Source: Ignavibacteriales bacterium (lineage in GTDB: Bacteria > Bacteroidota > Ignavibacteria > UBA10030 > UBA8401). Taken from it: a DNA stretch of 62,284 bases. The translations under genes and the position numbers were made by a program. The notes beneath the pieces are model-generated. The model saw only the letters and a program-made list of their open reading frames with translations, was not told the origin of the DNA and did no database searches. Numbering within the stretch: the first letter of the stretch is position 1; each line of letters opens with the position of its first letter. The stretch spans positions 1 through 62,284 of the forward strand of contig JAPLFO010000150.1 of the NCBI GenBank assembly GCA_026390635.1, in the 5' to 3' direction. Below, in pieces: positions 55,057-62,284 of this stretch.

Positions 55057-56478
55057 TTATGACGCTTCGTTTCGTGCTCTCCCCCAATACTTCCAATAGA
55101 TATAAAAGGGAATACCCAGTCCGATAAGCACCAATCCCATCATCGCATTTTGAGTGTCTGAGATGATACTGTTCGCAAGGAACAGGAAGGAGAAAATGAC
55201 GAAGAGAGCCGGCGTATAGGGATATCCCCAGACGCGATACGCGCGGGGTGTATCGGGCATTTTCTTGCGGAGAACAAATACACCGACTGCCCCCATCATG
55301 TAGAAAAGCCACGATGCAAATATTACGTAATCGGTAATCGTGTCGAAACTTCCGGAGAGAACAAGTATCGAAGACCATAATCCCTGTACCAGGAGCGAAA
55401 TATGCGGGGTCTCAAATCGGGGATGCACTTTTGCCAGACTCTTGAAAAACAACTTGGCTTCCGCCATGGCAAACTGTACGCGTGCTGTCGAAAGGATGCT
55501 CCCATTCAGTGCCCCGAAGGTGGAGATCACAACAGCCAATGCAATGACGGAGGCGCCGCCGGTTCCAAAGATTTTCTCAGCCGCACTTGCCGCGACGAGC
55601 GGCGAGTTTTTCATCTCTTCGATCGGAAGGACATAGAGAAAAGCCAGGTTAATTACGACATACACAGCCACAACGATCAGCGTTCCGAAGAGGAGCGCCC
55701 GTGGTACGTTGCGCTGCGGATTTTTTATTTCTCCAGAAACAAAAGTCACATTGTTCCATCCGTCGTACGCCCAGAATGCTCCGGAGATTGCCAGACCGAA
55801 CAGCGGCAGAAGATTTGACCGTACCGAATCCGCAATGACGAAACCATGGTACGCATTGGCCATGCTTCCGTGGCCGAAGATGAAAATAAAGACCGATAGC
55901 AGCAGGATGGAGGCAATCTTAACAAATGTAATGATCGTTTGCACCACTCCGCCGAAAAAGACGCCAATGTAGTTGATGCCGGTGAGAAAAAGGATGCAGG
56001 AGATCGCCACGAGCTTGGTTGTGATCGCGTCGAACGGATGGAGCGGCCCGACGAGCGGAATACTGAGCGTGATGTTTTTCAGAACGGCAGCCGTTTCAGG
56101 GTAGCGGAAAAAATAGCCGACATACTCTGCAAACGCATACGCGATTGCCGCCTGGCTGCCGGTCTGGATCACGGCAAGAATCGACCAGCCATAGAGATAG
56201 CCCGCGAAATCGCCGTACATGCGCTTAAAGTAGATGAACTGTCCGCCGGTGCTGTCGAACATGCCCGCGATTTCTGCATTCGTCAGGGCGCCAATGAATG
56301 TCACAATGCCTGCCACGATCCAGACGAGCAGGAGAAGTTCTGGAGACAGAAGTTGTCCCGCCATCGTTGCGGGCTTCCGAAAAATGCCGGAACCGATCAT
56401 AGATCCGGCGACGATCATCATTGCGGCAGTCAAACTCAACCGTCGCACGAGATGTGGTGTCTGTTGTTGGTCGCTCAT
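55057..56478 (-). CDS. Amino-acid permease of the APC superfamily
   Basis: 473-residue inner-membrane protein with about 12 helices. The helix 1 signature VAGSMIGSGIFRKPA matches the unwound substrate-binding segment GSGIF of APC transporters, and GAFWAYDGWNNVTFVSGE in helix 6 and TNAEIAGMF in helix 3 fit the LAT/YfnA-type group. Substrate is probably an amino acid or amine, not specified. It stands between two terminators, so it is likely transcribed alone; a possible promoter overlaps the upstream terminator hairpin. Confidence 0.88.
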   Translation of the reverse strand: MSDQQQTPHLVRRLSLTAAMMIVAGSMIGSGIFRKPATMAGQLLSPELLLLVWIVAGIVTFIGALTNAEIAGMFDSTGGQFIYFKRMYGDFAGYLYGWSILAVIQTGSQAAIAYAFAEYVGYFFRYPETAAVLKNITLSIPLVGPLHPFDAITTKLVAISCILFLTGINYIGVFFGGVVQTIITFVKIASILLLSVFIFIFGHGSMANAYHGFVIADSVRSNLLPLFGLAISGAFWAYDGWNNVTFVSGEIKNPQRNVPRALLFGTLIVVAVYVVINLAFLYVLPIEEMKNSPLVAASAAEKIFGTGGASVIALAVVISTFGALNGSILSTARVQFAMAEAKLFFKSLAKVHPRFETPHISLLVQGLWSSILVLSGSFDTITDYVIFASWLFYMMGAVGVFVLRKKMPDTPRAYRVWGYPYTPALFVIFSFLFLANSIISDTQNAMMGLVLIGLGIPFYIYWKYWGRARNEAS

Positions 56479-56499
56479 GGGAAAGGGATATGTGTGTAC

Positions 56500-56530
56500 A
56501 AAAAGAACCCCGTTGATGGCAACGGGGTTC
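56500..56530 (-). terminator. Rho-independent terminator of the Lys/Glu-rich gene
   Basis: GAACCCCGTTG (56505-56515) pairs with CAACGGGGTTC (56520-56530); on the minus strand the hairpin is followed by five T residues. The stem is an exact 11 bp. Confidence 0.88.
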
Positions 56531-56551
56531 GACGGACTTGTCAGCCGACGA

Positions 56552-56830
56552 CTACTTCTTCGGAGGAGCTTTTTTCTCTTCTTTTTTCACTTCTTTTTTC
56601 GGTTCGGCCTTCTTCTCTTCTTTCATCTCTTTCTTAACTTCTTTCTTGGCTTCTTTCTTCATTTCTTTCTTTGGCTCTTCCTTCTTCATTTCCTTCTTGG
56701 TTTCTTTTTTCACTTCCATCTTTTTCGCGGCTTCTTTCTTTGGTTCCGCTTTCTTGTCCTGTGCAAATGCCGGAGCAACGACCGTCATTGCGAACACAAC
56801 TGCCAACACCATTGCGAATATTTTCTTCAT
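56552..56830 (-). CDS. Small exported Lys/Glu-rich repeat protein
   Basis: 92 residues. A good signal peptide (KIFAMVLAVVFAMTVVAPAFAQ) is followed by ~69 residues composed almost only of Lys, Glu, Ala, Pro and Met in irregular KKE, KEMKK and EPKKE units. No fold or family is recognised; it should be a charged, helical or disordered periplasmic or cell-surface polypeptide. AAGGAG precedes the ATG by 8 nt. It has its own promoter (56896-56924) and terminator and lies 103 bp downstream of the two-component genes. The opposite strand shows long Phe/Ser-rich frames, which are shadows of the repeats. Confidence 0.7.
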   Translation of the reverse strand: MKKIFAMVLAVVFAMTVVAPAFAQDKKAEPKKEAAKKMEVKKETKKEMKKEEPKKEMKKEAKKEVKKEMKEEKKAEPKKEVKKEEKKAPPKK

Positions 56831-56895
56831 AGTGTCATCTCCTTGAAAGATATGGTTGAGTGAATTATGTGCTGAAACCCAGCAACATTTGAATG

Positions 56896-56924
56896 AAGTT
56901 AGCGCATTCCGTCCGCATAGTCAA
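56896..56924 (-). promoter_or_regulatory. Putative promoter of the Lys/Glu-rich gene
   Basis: On the minus strand: TTGACT, a 17-bp spacer and TAACTT, with a leader of about 59 nt. Confidence 0.5.
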
Positions 56925-56933
56925 GCCGAAAAA

Positions 56934-58436
56934 CTAGGCATCCTTCAGGCCTGCAAGGGGCAAAATGACTGAAAAAACGCTTCCTTTGCCGGGTTCGCTC
57001 TGCAGCGTTACCGTCCCGCCATGTGTTTCGGCGATCCATTTAACGATGGCCAATCCGAGTCCGGTACCGCCCATCTCTCGCGACCGTCCCTTGTCCACTC
57101 TGTAGAAGCGATCAAAAATCTTCTCCTGGTGCTCTTCCGGAATTCCGAAGCCCGTGTCCTCAACAACGATGGTCACCGTGGCAGCCTGGCGGCGCATGGA
57201 GAGACCCACGGTCCCGCCGGGAGGGGTGTACTTGATGGCATTGTCCAGCAGGTTGAGCACCATCTGCCGGATGCGAATCGGATCAGCCGTCACCGTTGCC
57301 TCATCCACCGTTCCGAGCAGCATGATGATCTGCCGACTTTGTGCGAGCATCGTGCTGTCTTCATACAACTCATGGATCACCGGCCGGAGTTTGATGTCCT
57401 CCCGCATCGGTGCTACTGGATTCAGGTCGCCTTTCGCCAGCGTCAAGAGGCTTTCGATGATGGATGTCATGCGCAGGATCTCATCCAGCGCGCTCGCAAG
57501 TACACGGCGGTATTCTTCGGTTGTTTGTTTTGAGCGAAGCGCAAGTTCCACCTCGCCGCGCATAATGGTCAAAGGTGTTCGCAATTCATGCGACGCGTCG
57601 GCGGAGAATTGCCGGATCTGCTGGAAGGACGATTGCAGGCGTCCGATCATCTCGTTGAAGGTGGAAACGAGCCGCCCGAGTTCGTCGTCGACGCCGGTAT
57701 GGTCGATGCGTTTGTCCAGATTTTGGGCAGTAATCGCGCGGGCCGCGCGTGTAACGTTGTCAACCGGTCTCAACGAGCGGCTGGCGAGAAACCATCCGCC
57801 CAGAACAGACAACGCCAGTGCGGCCGGCACGAGAAGAATAAAGATGGAGAAGAGATTGCTCAACACTTCCGTGACTTCCGCTTCGGGATATGCCACATAG
57901 ATCTTTGCATAAGCGTTTTGCGTCACCGCAAGCCGGAGCGACTGTCCCTTGCTGTCAAAAACAGTGACAAGCTTTGTGATGTTGTATGGAATATCCTCAA
58001 AGGAGATATCCTCTTTCCCAAGACTGTATGATTTATAAAGAATGTCACCGTTGCGGTCACGGATCTGAATGATCTGCTTCTTCGGGCTGAGCAGCGTGTG
58101 TTCGTAGATCTGATTCCAGATCTGGTCGAAAACCGCCGTCGAATCTTCTTGAGCGACTTCAATCTCATTCTTACGCCGGACTTTTTTTGATTCATCTCTC
58201 ATCTGCGGCGGAATCGGCGCGGGAAGTTTCTGCTTTTTCAATCGGACGCGTTTTGCTTTCGGTTCGATGAAATCTTTCAACCAGATGACTTCATTGCTCA
58301 GCGAATAGTCCAGGCTGGCAAAGAGTTTCTCCTGGGTGTAATAGTATGACGTCACTCCGAATCCCAAAAGTGTGACGCCGACCAGCAGAGTATAGGCAAT
58401 GGTGAGCTTGGCGCGAATGGAATGGAGAAGCTTCAC
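56934..58436 (-). CDS. Sensor histidine kinase
   Basis: 500-residue inner-membrane kinase. TM1 (about 12-32), a ~150-residue periplasmic sensor, TM2 (about 190-212), HAMP (SRSLRPVDNVTRAARAI), the HisKA phospho-acceptor FSADASHELRTPL and the ATPase boxes NLLDNAIKYTPPGG, DTGFGIPEEH and GGTGLGLAIVK are all intact. The sensor part contains a basic segment (KAKRVRLKKQK) and no known ligand fold. It starts at GTG one base after the response-regulator stop. The architecture resembles envelope-stress and heavy-metal kinases; the signal is unknown. Confidence 0.93.
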   Translation of the reverse strand: MKLLHSIRAKLTIAYTLLVGVTLLGFGVTSYYYTQEKLFASLDYSLSNEVIWLKDFIEPKAKRVRLKKQKLPAPIPPQMRDESKKVRRKNEIEVAQEDSTAVFDQIWNQIYEHTLLSPKKQIIQIRDRNGDILYKSYSLGKEDISFEDIPYNITKLVTVFDSKGQSLRLAVTQNAYAKIYVAYPEAEVTEVLSNLFSIFILLVPAALALSVLGGWFLASRSLRPVDNVTRAARAITAQNLDKRIDHTGVDDELGRLVSTFNEMIGRLQSSFQQIRQFSADASHELRTPLTIMRGEVELALRSKQTTEEYRRVLASALDEILRMTSIIESLLTLAKGDLNPVAPMREDIKLRPVIHELYEDSTMLAQSRQIIMLLGTVDEATVTADPIRIRQMVLNLLDNAIKYTPPGGTVGLSMRRQAATVTIVVEDTGFGIPEEHQEKIFDRFYRVDKGRSREMGGTGLGLAIVKWIAETHGGTVTLQSEPGKGSVFSVILPLAGLKDA

Positions 58437-58437
58437 G

Positions 58438-59109
58438 TCATTTCTCCTTCAAGACGTAACCGACGCCGCGGACGGTGTGAATGAGCTTTTTCACCGCTCC
58501 GCCGTCTATCTTTGTCCGGAGGTGGCTAATGTACACATCAATAATGTTTGTTCCGGTGTCGAAATTATAATTCCAGATATGCTGAGAAATCATGCTGCGA
58601 CTGAGCACCTTATTTTTATTCCGCATGAAATATTCCAGCAGCAGGTACTCTTTTGCGGTCAATTCTATGCGTGATGCGGCACGGACAGCATTGTGATGGA
58701 CCAGGTCGAGGGTCATGTCCGCAACGGAGAGGACCGTTGTCTTTTCCGTCGTTCCGCGGCGCAGCAAAGAGCGTACCCGGGCAAGCAACTCATCTACGGC
58801 GAATGGCTTGACCAGGTAGTCGTCGGCGCCCGTATCCAGGCCTTTGACTCTGTCTTCGACGGCGCTGCGTGCTGTCAGCATTAGTACTGGAATGGCTACG
58901 CCTGCATCTCGCAATTCAGTGAGCAGCGTGAGGCCATCCTTTTTTGGCATCTGAATATCCAGCACCATCAGATCGAATGAACCGGCGGCGGCTTTGGCGG
59001 CACCTTCATCGCCATCATAGGCTGCATCTGTCTCATATCCGTCTTCCTCCAATCCCTTTCGAATGAAAGCGGATACTTTCTTTTCATCTTCGATGACCAG
59101 AATTTTCAT
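58438..59109 (-). CDS. OmpR/PhoB-family response regulator
   Basis: 223 residues. Receiver domain with the acidic pocket E8/D9 (IEDEK) and the phosphorylation site D51 (LMVLDIQMPKKDG), then a winged-helix DNA-binding domain (ELTAKEYLLLEYFM, DVYISHLRTKID, VRGVGYVL). It is transcribed first, directly followed by its kinase. Targets may include the small Lys/Glu-rich protein immediately downstream, but no operator was identified. Confidence 0.94.
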   Translation of the reverse strand: MKILVIEDEKKVSAFIRKGLEEDGYETDAAYDGDEGAAKAAAGSFDLMVLDIQMPKKDGLTLLTELRDAGVAIPVLMLTARSAVEDRVKGLDTGADDYLVKPFAVDELLARVRSLLRRGTTEKTTVLSVADMTLDLVHHNAVRAASRIELTAKEYLLLEYFMRNKNKVLSRSMISQHIWNYNFDTGTNIIDVYISHLRTKIDGGAVKKLIHTVRGVGYVLKEK

Positions 59110-59214
59110 TGAGGGGGGATCTTTTGGTGATGGCTGTTAACAGTTTGTTGATATACCTCAAATCTGTCGCTCATCTGTCCCCGGCGGGATGCTGGACTTT
59201 CGATTCAACCAGAT

Positions 59215-59350
59215 ACGAGAGACTTGGTCGAACACCTATTATTCGCCACGAAGACTCCCCGCTACAACACGCAGCGGGCTGGCAAGACACAAAGAAAAAA
59301 TGAAAAATAATCTTGGTGCCTTTGTGAATTAGTGGCGGCACTTTTCGTCT
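59215..59350. repeat. Dispersed palindromic element, copy 3
   Basis: The element starts GAGAGACTTGGTCGAA, has the arm GCCACGAAGACTCC, an inserted mini-hairpin CCGCTACAACACGCAGCGG, AAGACACAAAG, then CTTGGTGCCTTTGTG and ends GTGGCGGCACTTTTCGTC. It aligns with copy 1 reversed over nearly its whole length, including the GCACTTTTCGTC end. It lies between rseP and the response regulator. Confidence 0.75.
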
Positions 59351-59367
59351 ATCATTCTAACGGCTTG

Positions 59368-60684
59368 CTAAAAACCGACCAAATCATTGTACATCACAAA
59401 CGCCATGAACGCAAAGAGGAGAATCATTCCCGCCTGCTGAATCCATTGCTGCACACGCTGGGGGAGAGGCTTTCGGAAAATTGCTTCGTAAGCCAAGAGA
59501 ACGATATGCCCGCCGTCCAGCGCCGGGAACGGCAATATGTTCATGACGGCCAGGCTGATGCTCAGGAGCGCCACGAACGCGAGAAAACTCAATAACCCTA
59601 CTTCAGCGCTGCGCGTTGCGAACTGGGCGATCTTGATTGGACCGCCGACGGATTTCGTAAAAGAGACCTTACCAGCAATGATCTGCCAGATGGAGTGGAC
59701 AAAGAGCGTTGTCGCTCCATATACGTCCGTGATTCCTTTCGGAAGCGATCTGACGATGCCATACGAGTGGTGCAACACCGGGCCGGTGTAGTGGCCCTGG
59801 ATTGCAATGCCGATAAGACCTTCGGAGGACGGTGTGACACGTGACCGCATGATGGAGGAATCGCGCTTCCACTGAATCGAGATCGTTTGCGACGGGTGGG
59901 ACTTGATCATGCTTACGAGATGCGATTCATTCGCGATGATCGTTCCGTTGATGGAAAGTACCACGTCGCCACGCTGCAAACCGGCGGCATGTGCCGGCTT
60001 GCCCGCAACCACATCAGTGATCAACGCTTCGGTGTGCGACGGCAGCAGTCCGAATTGTTCGTTGGCAATGTCGGGGATCTGCGTGCGCGGGACGTGAACA
60101 GAGAGGGGGGTTCCGTTGCGCAATATGTCGAACGTCAAATCTTCGCCCATCCGGTCCATGTACATTGTATTCTGGATCGCTTCCCAGTATTCAACGGCTG
60201 TTCCGTTGATGGACTGAATCTTATCTCCTGACAGAAATCCGCTTTTTTCCGCCGCGCTTTTGGGGGCAACATAGCCGACGTCTGTCGTCTGGCGGAAATA
60301 TTCTCCCTGGACGAAATTTATTCCCCAGAAAATGACAATAGCGAGCAGGATGTTCATCAACACGCCGGCAGAGAGAACAAACATTCGCTGCCATATCGGC
60401 TTGGAACGGAATTCCCACGGTTCCGGAGGATGTTCAAGATAGTCGGTGTCGAAGCTCTCATCAACCATTCCCGCAATCTTGACATAGCCGCCGATGGGAA
60501 TCCACGAAACGCAGTAATCCGTTTCTCCGATTTGCTTTCCGAAGGCGCGCGGCGGGAATCCGATAGAGAATCTATCCACGCGCATTTTACAAAGTTTTGC
60601 AGCTAGAAAATGTCCAAGTTCGTGGATGAAGACGAGAATGCCGATGGTGATGATGAAATAGAAGGTAGTGGTTAGGAATTCCAT
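59368..60684 (-). CDS. rseP: RseP-like site-2 intramembrane zinc protease
   Basis: 438 residues. Cuts transmembrane segments of anti-sigma factors and remnant signal peptides. The zinc site is H21-E-L-G-H25 (FIHELGHFLAAK) with the third ligand in NILPFPALDGGH near the C-terminus. Two PDZ domains (VAPKSAAEKSGFLSGD and VVAGKPAHAAGLQRGD) lie between the membrane helices. It follows dxr on the same strand, an arrangement common in many bacteria. Confidence 0.94.
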   Translation of the reverse strand: MEFLTTTFYFIITIGILVFIHELGHFLAAKLCKMRVDRFSIGFPPRAFGKQIGETDYCVSWIPIGGYVKIAGMVDESFDTDYLEHPPEPWEFRSKPIWQRMFVLSAGVLMNILLAIVIFWGINFVQGEYFRQTTDVGYVAPKSAAEKSGFLSGDKIQSINGTAVEYWEAIQNTMYMDRMGEDLTFDILRNGTPLSVHVPRTQIPDIANEQFGLLPSHTEALITDVVAGKPAHAAGLQRGDVVLSINGTIIANESHLVSMIKSHPSQTISIQWKRDSSIMRSRVTPSSEGLIGIAIQGHYTGPVLHHSYGIVRSLPKGITDVYGATTLFVHSIWQIIAGKVSFTKSVGGPIKIAQFATRSAEVGLLSFLAFVALLSISLAVMNILPFPALDGGHIVLLAYEAIFRKPLPQRVQQWIQQAGMILLFAFMAFVMYNDLVGF

Positions 60685-60741
60685 GCTGCTTTTTCTCTCT
60701 GTAGTGACTACAAATCTGTTTGGACCCGGGAAATCAGACGT

Positions 60742-60846
60742 CTATTCCAACGAGTAATGACAATTTCCTTCGTGTCTCTTCTTGATCTTCCGAAGAATAC
60801 CGTCGGCATCCTTCGAAATCCCTTTGTTCCCGTAGAGGCGGATCAC
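60742..60846 (-). CDS. Possible 34-codon gene between dxr and rseP
   Basis: A GTG overlapping the dxr stop by 4 bp (GTGA) opens a 34-codon frame with a basic, protein-like composition: IRLYGNKGI, GILRKIKKRHEGN and HYSLE. No ribosome-binding site or family is recognised. The coupled start and the otherwise empty 158-bp gap are the only reasons to list it. It may equally be a non-coding spacer. Confidence 0.25.
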   Translation of the reverse strand: MIRLYGNKGISKDADGILRKIKKRHEGNCHYSLE

Positions 60847-62018
60847 TCCGAACAAATGGCGCTTGCTGTTTCACGAGCCCACCGGTCTGCTTCAATAACG
60901 CATTCGAGCGTCAATTCGTTCGATATGGTGTGTTGCTGCATCGTTCGGTCGATTGTTTCCGAAATTTGCGAAAATGCTATGCCGCCGTTGAAGAATGCGG
61001 CGACAGCGATTTCATTGGCGGCATTCATCGCCGCGGGCATCGTTCCTCCACATGCCAGGGAATCGAAAGCGAGCTGAAGGCAACGGAATTTTTTCCGGTC
61101 CGGCTCGAAAAATGTCATTTGCTGCAATTTGGGAAAATCTATCCGCGGAAAATCCGACGTTGCGCGCTCCGGATAGGTGAGTGCATACTGAATAGGGATT
61201 TTCATATCCGGAATGCCGAGTTGTGCCTTGACCGATCCGTCGACAAATTCCACCATTGAATGAATAATGGATTGTGGATGGACGACCACGTCGATCTTCT
61301 CAGGCGGAATTCCGAACAGCCAGCATGCTTCGATGACTTCCAATCCCTTGTTCATTAATGTTGCAGAATCGATGGTGATTTTGCTTCCCATCTTCCAATT
61401 TGGGTGATTCAACGCCTGTTTGACGGTGATAGTCTTCATCTCGTCTTCCGATGCCGTTCGAAAGGGCCCGCCTGACGCCGTCAGAACAATTTTCCCGACA
61501 TTCTTTCCGGCTTCACCCACCAGGCACTGGAAAATTGCCGAATGTTCGCTGTCGACAGGGAGCAGCTCTGCACCGTGATTTCTGCACGTACTCATGACCA
61601 GATCGCCGGCCGCAACGAGCGTTTCTTTGTTGGCGAGTGCAACACGCTTTCCTGCCTGCAGTGCCCGGATGGTAGGCTTCAAGCCGGCAAAGCCAACAAG
61701 TGCGCTGATGACAATATCGACGTCATCTTGTGAGACGATTTCCTCGAGTGCGCCCGTGCCGGTCAGCACCTCCGTTGCTCCGTTGATTCTTCCCCGGCAT
61801 CGCTCAGCCTCAAATGGATCGAGTACGACGACTGCTTTGGGACGGAAGCGGGCAATCTGTTCGGCCAGAAGATCGATATTCCGATGCGCCGTTAGATAGG
61901 CAACACGAAACTGATCGGGGAACTTTGCGATAACGTCAAGGCTGCTCGTGCCGATGGAACCGGTCGAGCCTAATATTGCGATGTTTTTCAGCACGGGAAT
62001 GGAATTGTTCCTTTGCAA
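60843..62018 (-). CDS. dxr: 1-deoxy-D-xylulose 5-phosphate reductoisomerase
   Basis: 391 residues. Second enzyme of the MEP pathway to isoprenoids: converts DXP to MEP with NADPH. The nucleotide site is ILGSTGSIGTSSLDV, ALANKETLV and PVDSEHSAIFQ carry substrate and metal contacts, and SGGPFRT and NHPNWKMGSKITIDSATLMNKG complete the active site. I accept the TTG at 62018; a GTG at 61994, just before the KNIAILGS strand, is an alternative. No promoter was found upstream within the window. Confidence 0.96.
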   Translation of the reverse strand: MQRNNSIPVLKNIAILGSTGSIGTSSLDVIAKFPDQFRVAYLTAHRNIDLLAEQIARFRPKAVVVLDPFEAERCRGRINGATEVLTGTGALEEIVSQDDVDIVISALVGFAGLKPTIRALQAGKRVALANKETLVAAGDLVMSTCRNHGAELLPVDSEHSAIFQCLVGEAGKNVGKIVLTASGGPFRTASEDEMKTITVKQALNHPNWKMGSKITIDSATLMNKGLEVIEACWLFGIPPEKIDVVVHPQSIIHSMVEFVDGSVKAQLGIPDMKIPIQYALTYPERATSDFPRIDFPKLQQMTFFEPDRKKFRCLQLAFDSLACGGTMPAAMNAANEIAVAAFFNGGIAFSQISETIDRTMQQHTISNELTLECVIEADRWARETASAICSE

Positions 62019-62284
62019 AGTATTGAAGCCATCTCAAATCGGGATTCGCTCAGCGGAATGACGTTGCGCGACGAAGAAAGTTCGAATAGGCTTCATTGAG
62101 ATGGCCTCTAAAAAAGTTAATCAAATATCGTGTTGAAATCAACCGCGTTGGCAAAGCGCCAAAAAAATCATATATTCTTTGAGTATTTGGTGCTACAGTG
62201 GCCGTCGTCGAAAACTGATTTTGAATTATCCTGCGATGGGCTATGTAGTCCTCCACCGTGTTTTGCGACAGGACGCTCACGAAT
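62019..62284. other. Intergenic end region with a repeat fragment
   Basis: The 266 bp at the window end hold no convincing gene. On the minus strand GTCATTCCGCTGAGCGAATCCCG (about 62040-62062, parts GTCATTCCGC and GAGCGAATCC) resembles a dispersed intergenic repeat related to that at 5333-5450. A 76-codon minus-strand frame (62050-62280) runs through it and was not accepted. An AT-rich block with ATATATTC lies near 62170. Confidence 0.4.

Noticed and set aside
55939-56863. Long plus-strand frames rich in Phe, Ser and His
   Set aside because: They mirror the permease gene and the Lys/Glu repeats on the minus strand; no signal or start context.
62050-62280. 76-codon minus-strand gene at the window edge
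   Set aside because: It overlaps a dispersed-repeat fragment, has no ribosome-binding site and no recognisable sequence.
1-62284. CRISPR arrays, insertion sequences, prophage
   Set aside because: No regularly spaced direct repeats, transposase or phage structural genes were seen; repeats present are dispersed palindromes.

Overview
ORGANISM. The window looks like a chromosomal segment of a Gram-negative bacterium from the Bacteroidota/Chlorobiota (FCB) side, most likely an Ignavibacteria- or Kapabacteria-like lineage. Three things point there. Two secreted proteins end in the type IX secretion sorting domain beginning QNYPNPFNPST. The ATP synthase operon runs I-B-E-F-H-A-G without beta and epsilon, as in Chlorobi. 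There are many outer-membrane barrels, lipoproteins, a TamB-like protein and heptose (LPS) genes. The lineage is inferred from these features; no 16S gene is present. I saw no rRNA, tRNA, CRISPR array, transposase or phage genes.

LAYOUT. 1-5.3 kb: the 3' part of a B12-binding enzyme, a broken MgtE-N/CBS regulatory protein, an Nramp-related (probably magnesium) transporter and a P-loop protein. 5.6-18 kb: mutS, a DUF1611 protein, xerD and pgpH on the minus strand, rlmD, a hydrolase/aminotransferase pair and a glycosyltransferase. 18.2-24.8 kb: an M23 peptidase and a bactofilin leading into the ATP synthase genes atpZ-I-B-E-F-H-A-G; atpA is broken. 24.9-33.5 kb: peroxiredoxin, ffh, the rpsP-khpA-rimM-trmD-rplS cluster, an MqnA-like gene, recN and cysS. 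33.5-43.2 kb: envelope and secreted proteins of mostly unknown role (two lipoproteins, two barrels, two sorting-domain exoproteins, a phospholipase D-like protein and an ATP-grasp protein). 43.4-55 kb: hldE1, hldE2, a TamB-like protein, RNase R and a large metallopeptidase/beta-propeller/barrel protein. 55-62.3 kb, all on the minus strand: an amino-acid permease, a small Lys/Glu-rich secreted protein, a two-component system, rseP and dxr.

REGULATION. Many transcription starts fit one promoter pattern, TTGNNN-17 bp-TATATT or close to it. I located it upstream of eleven genes, including a divergent pair. At recN and at the glycosyltransferase the -10 box ends only 5 bp before the ATG, which suggests leaderless mRNAs. 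Three clear intrinsic terminators are visible. Dispersed palindromic elements occupy several intergenic gaps.

ODDITIES. Conserved genes (the MgtE-like protein and atpA, and probably a lipoprotein) each carry a frame-breaking internal loss of what looks like roughly 80-100 bp. Because atpA is normally essential, an assembly artefact has to be excluded before these are called real mutations. The strongest biological leads are the MgtE-type regulator paired with an Nramp-related transporter, the B12 enzyme with its cobalamin domain in front of the barrel, and the unnamed envelope modules between 33.5 and 55 kb.
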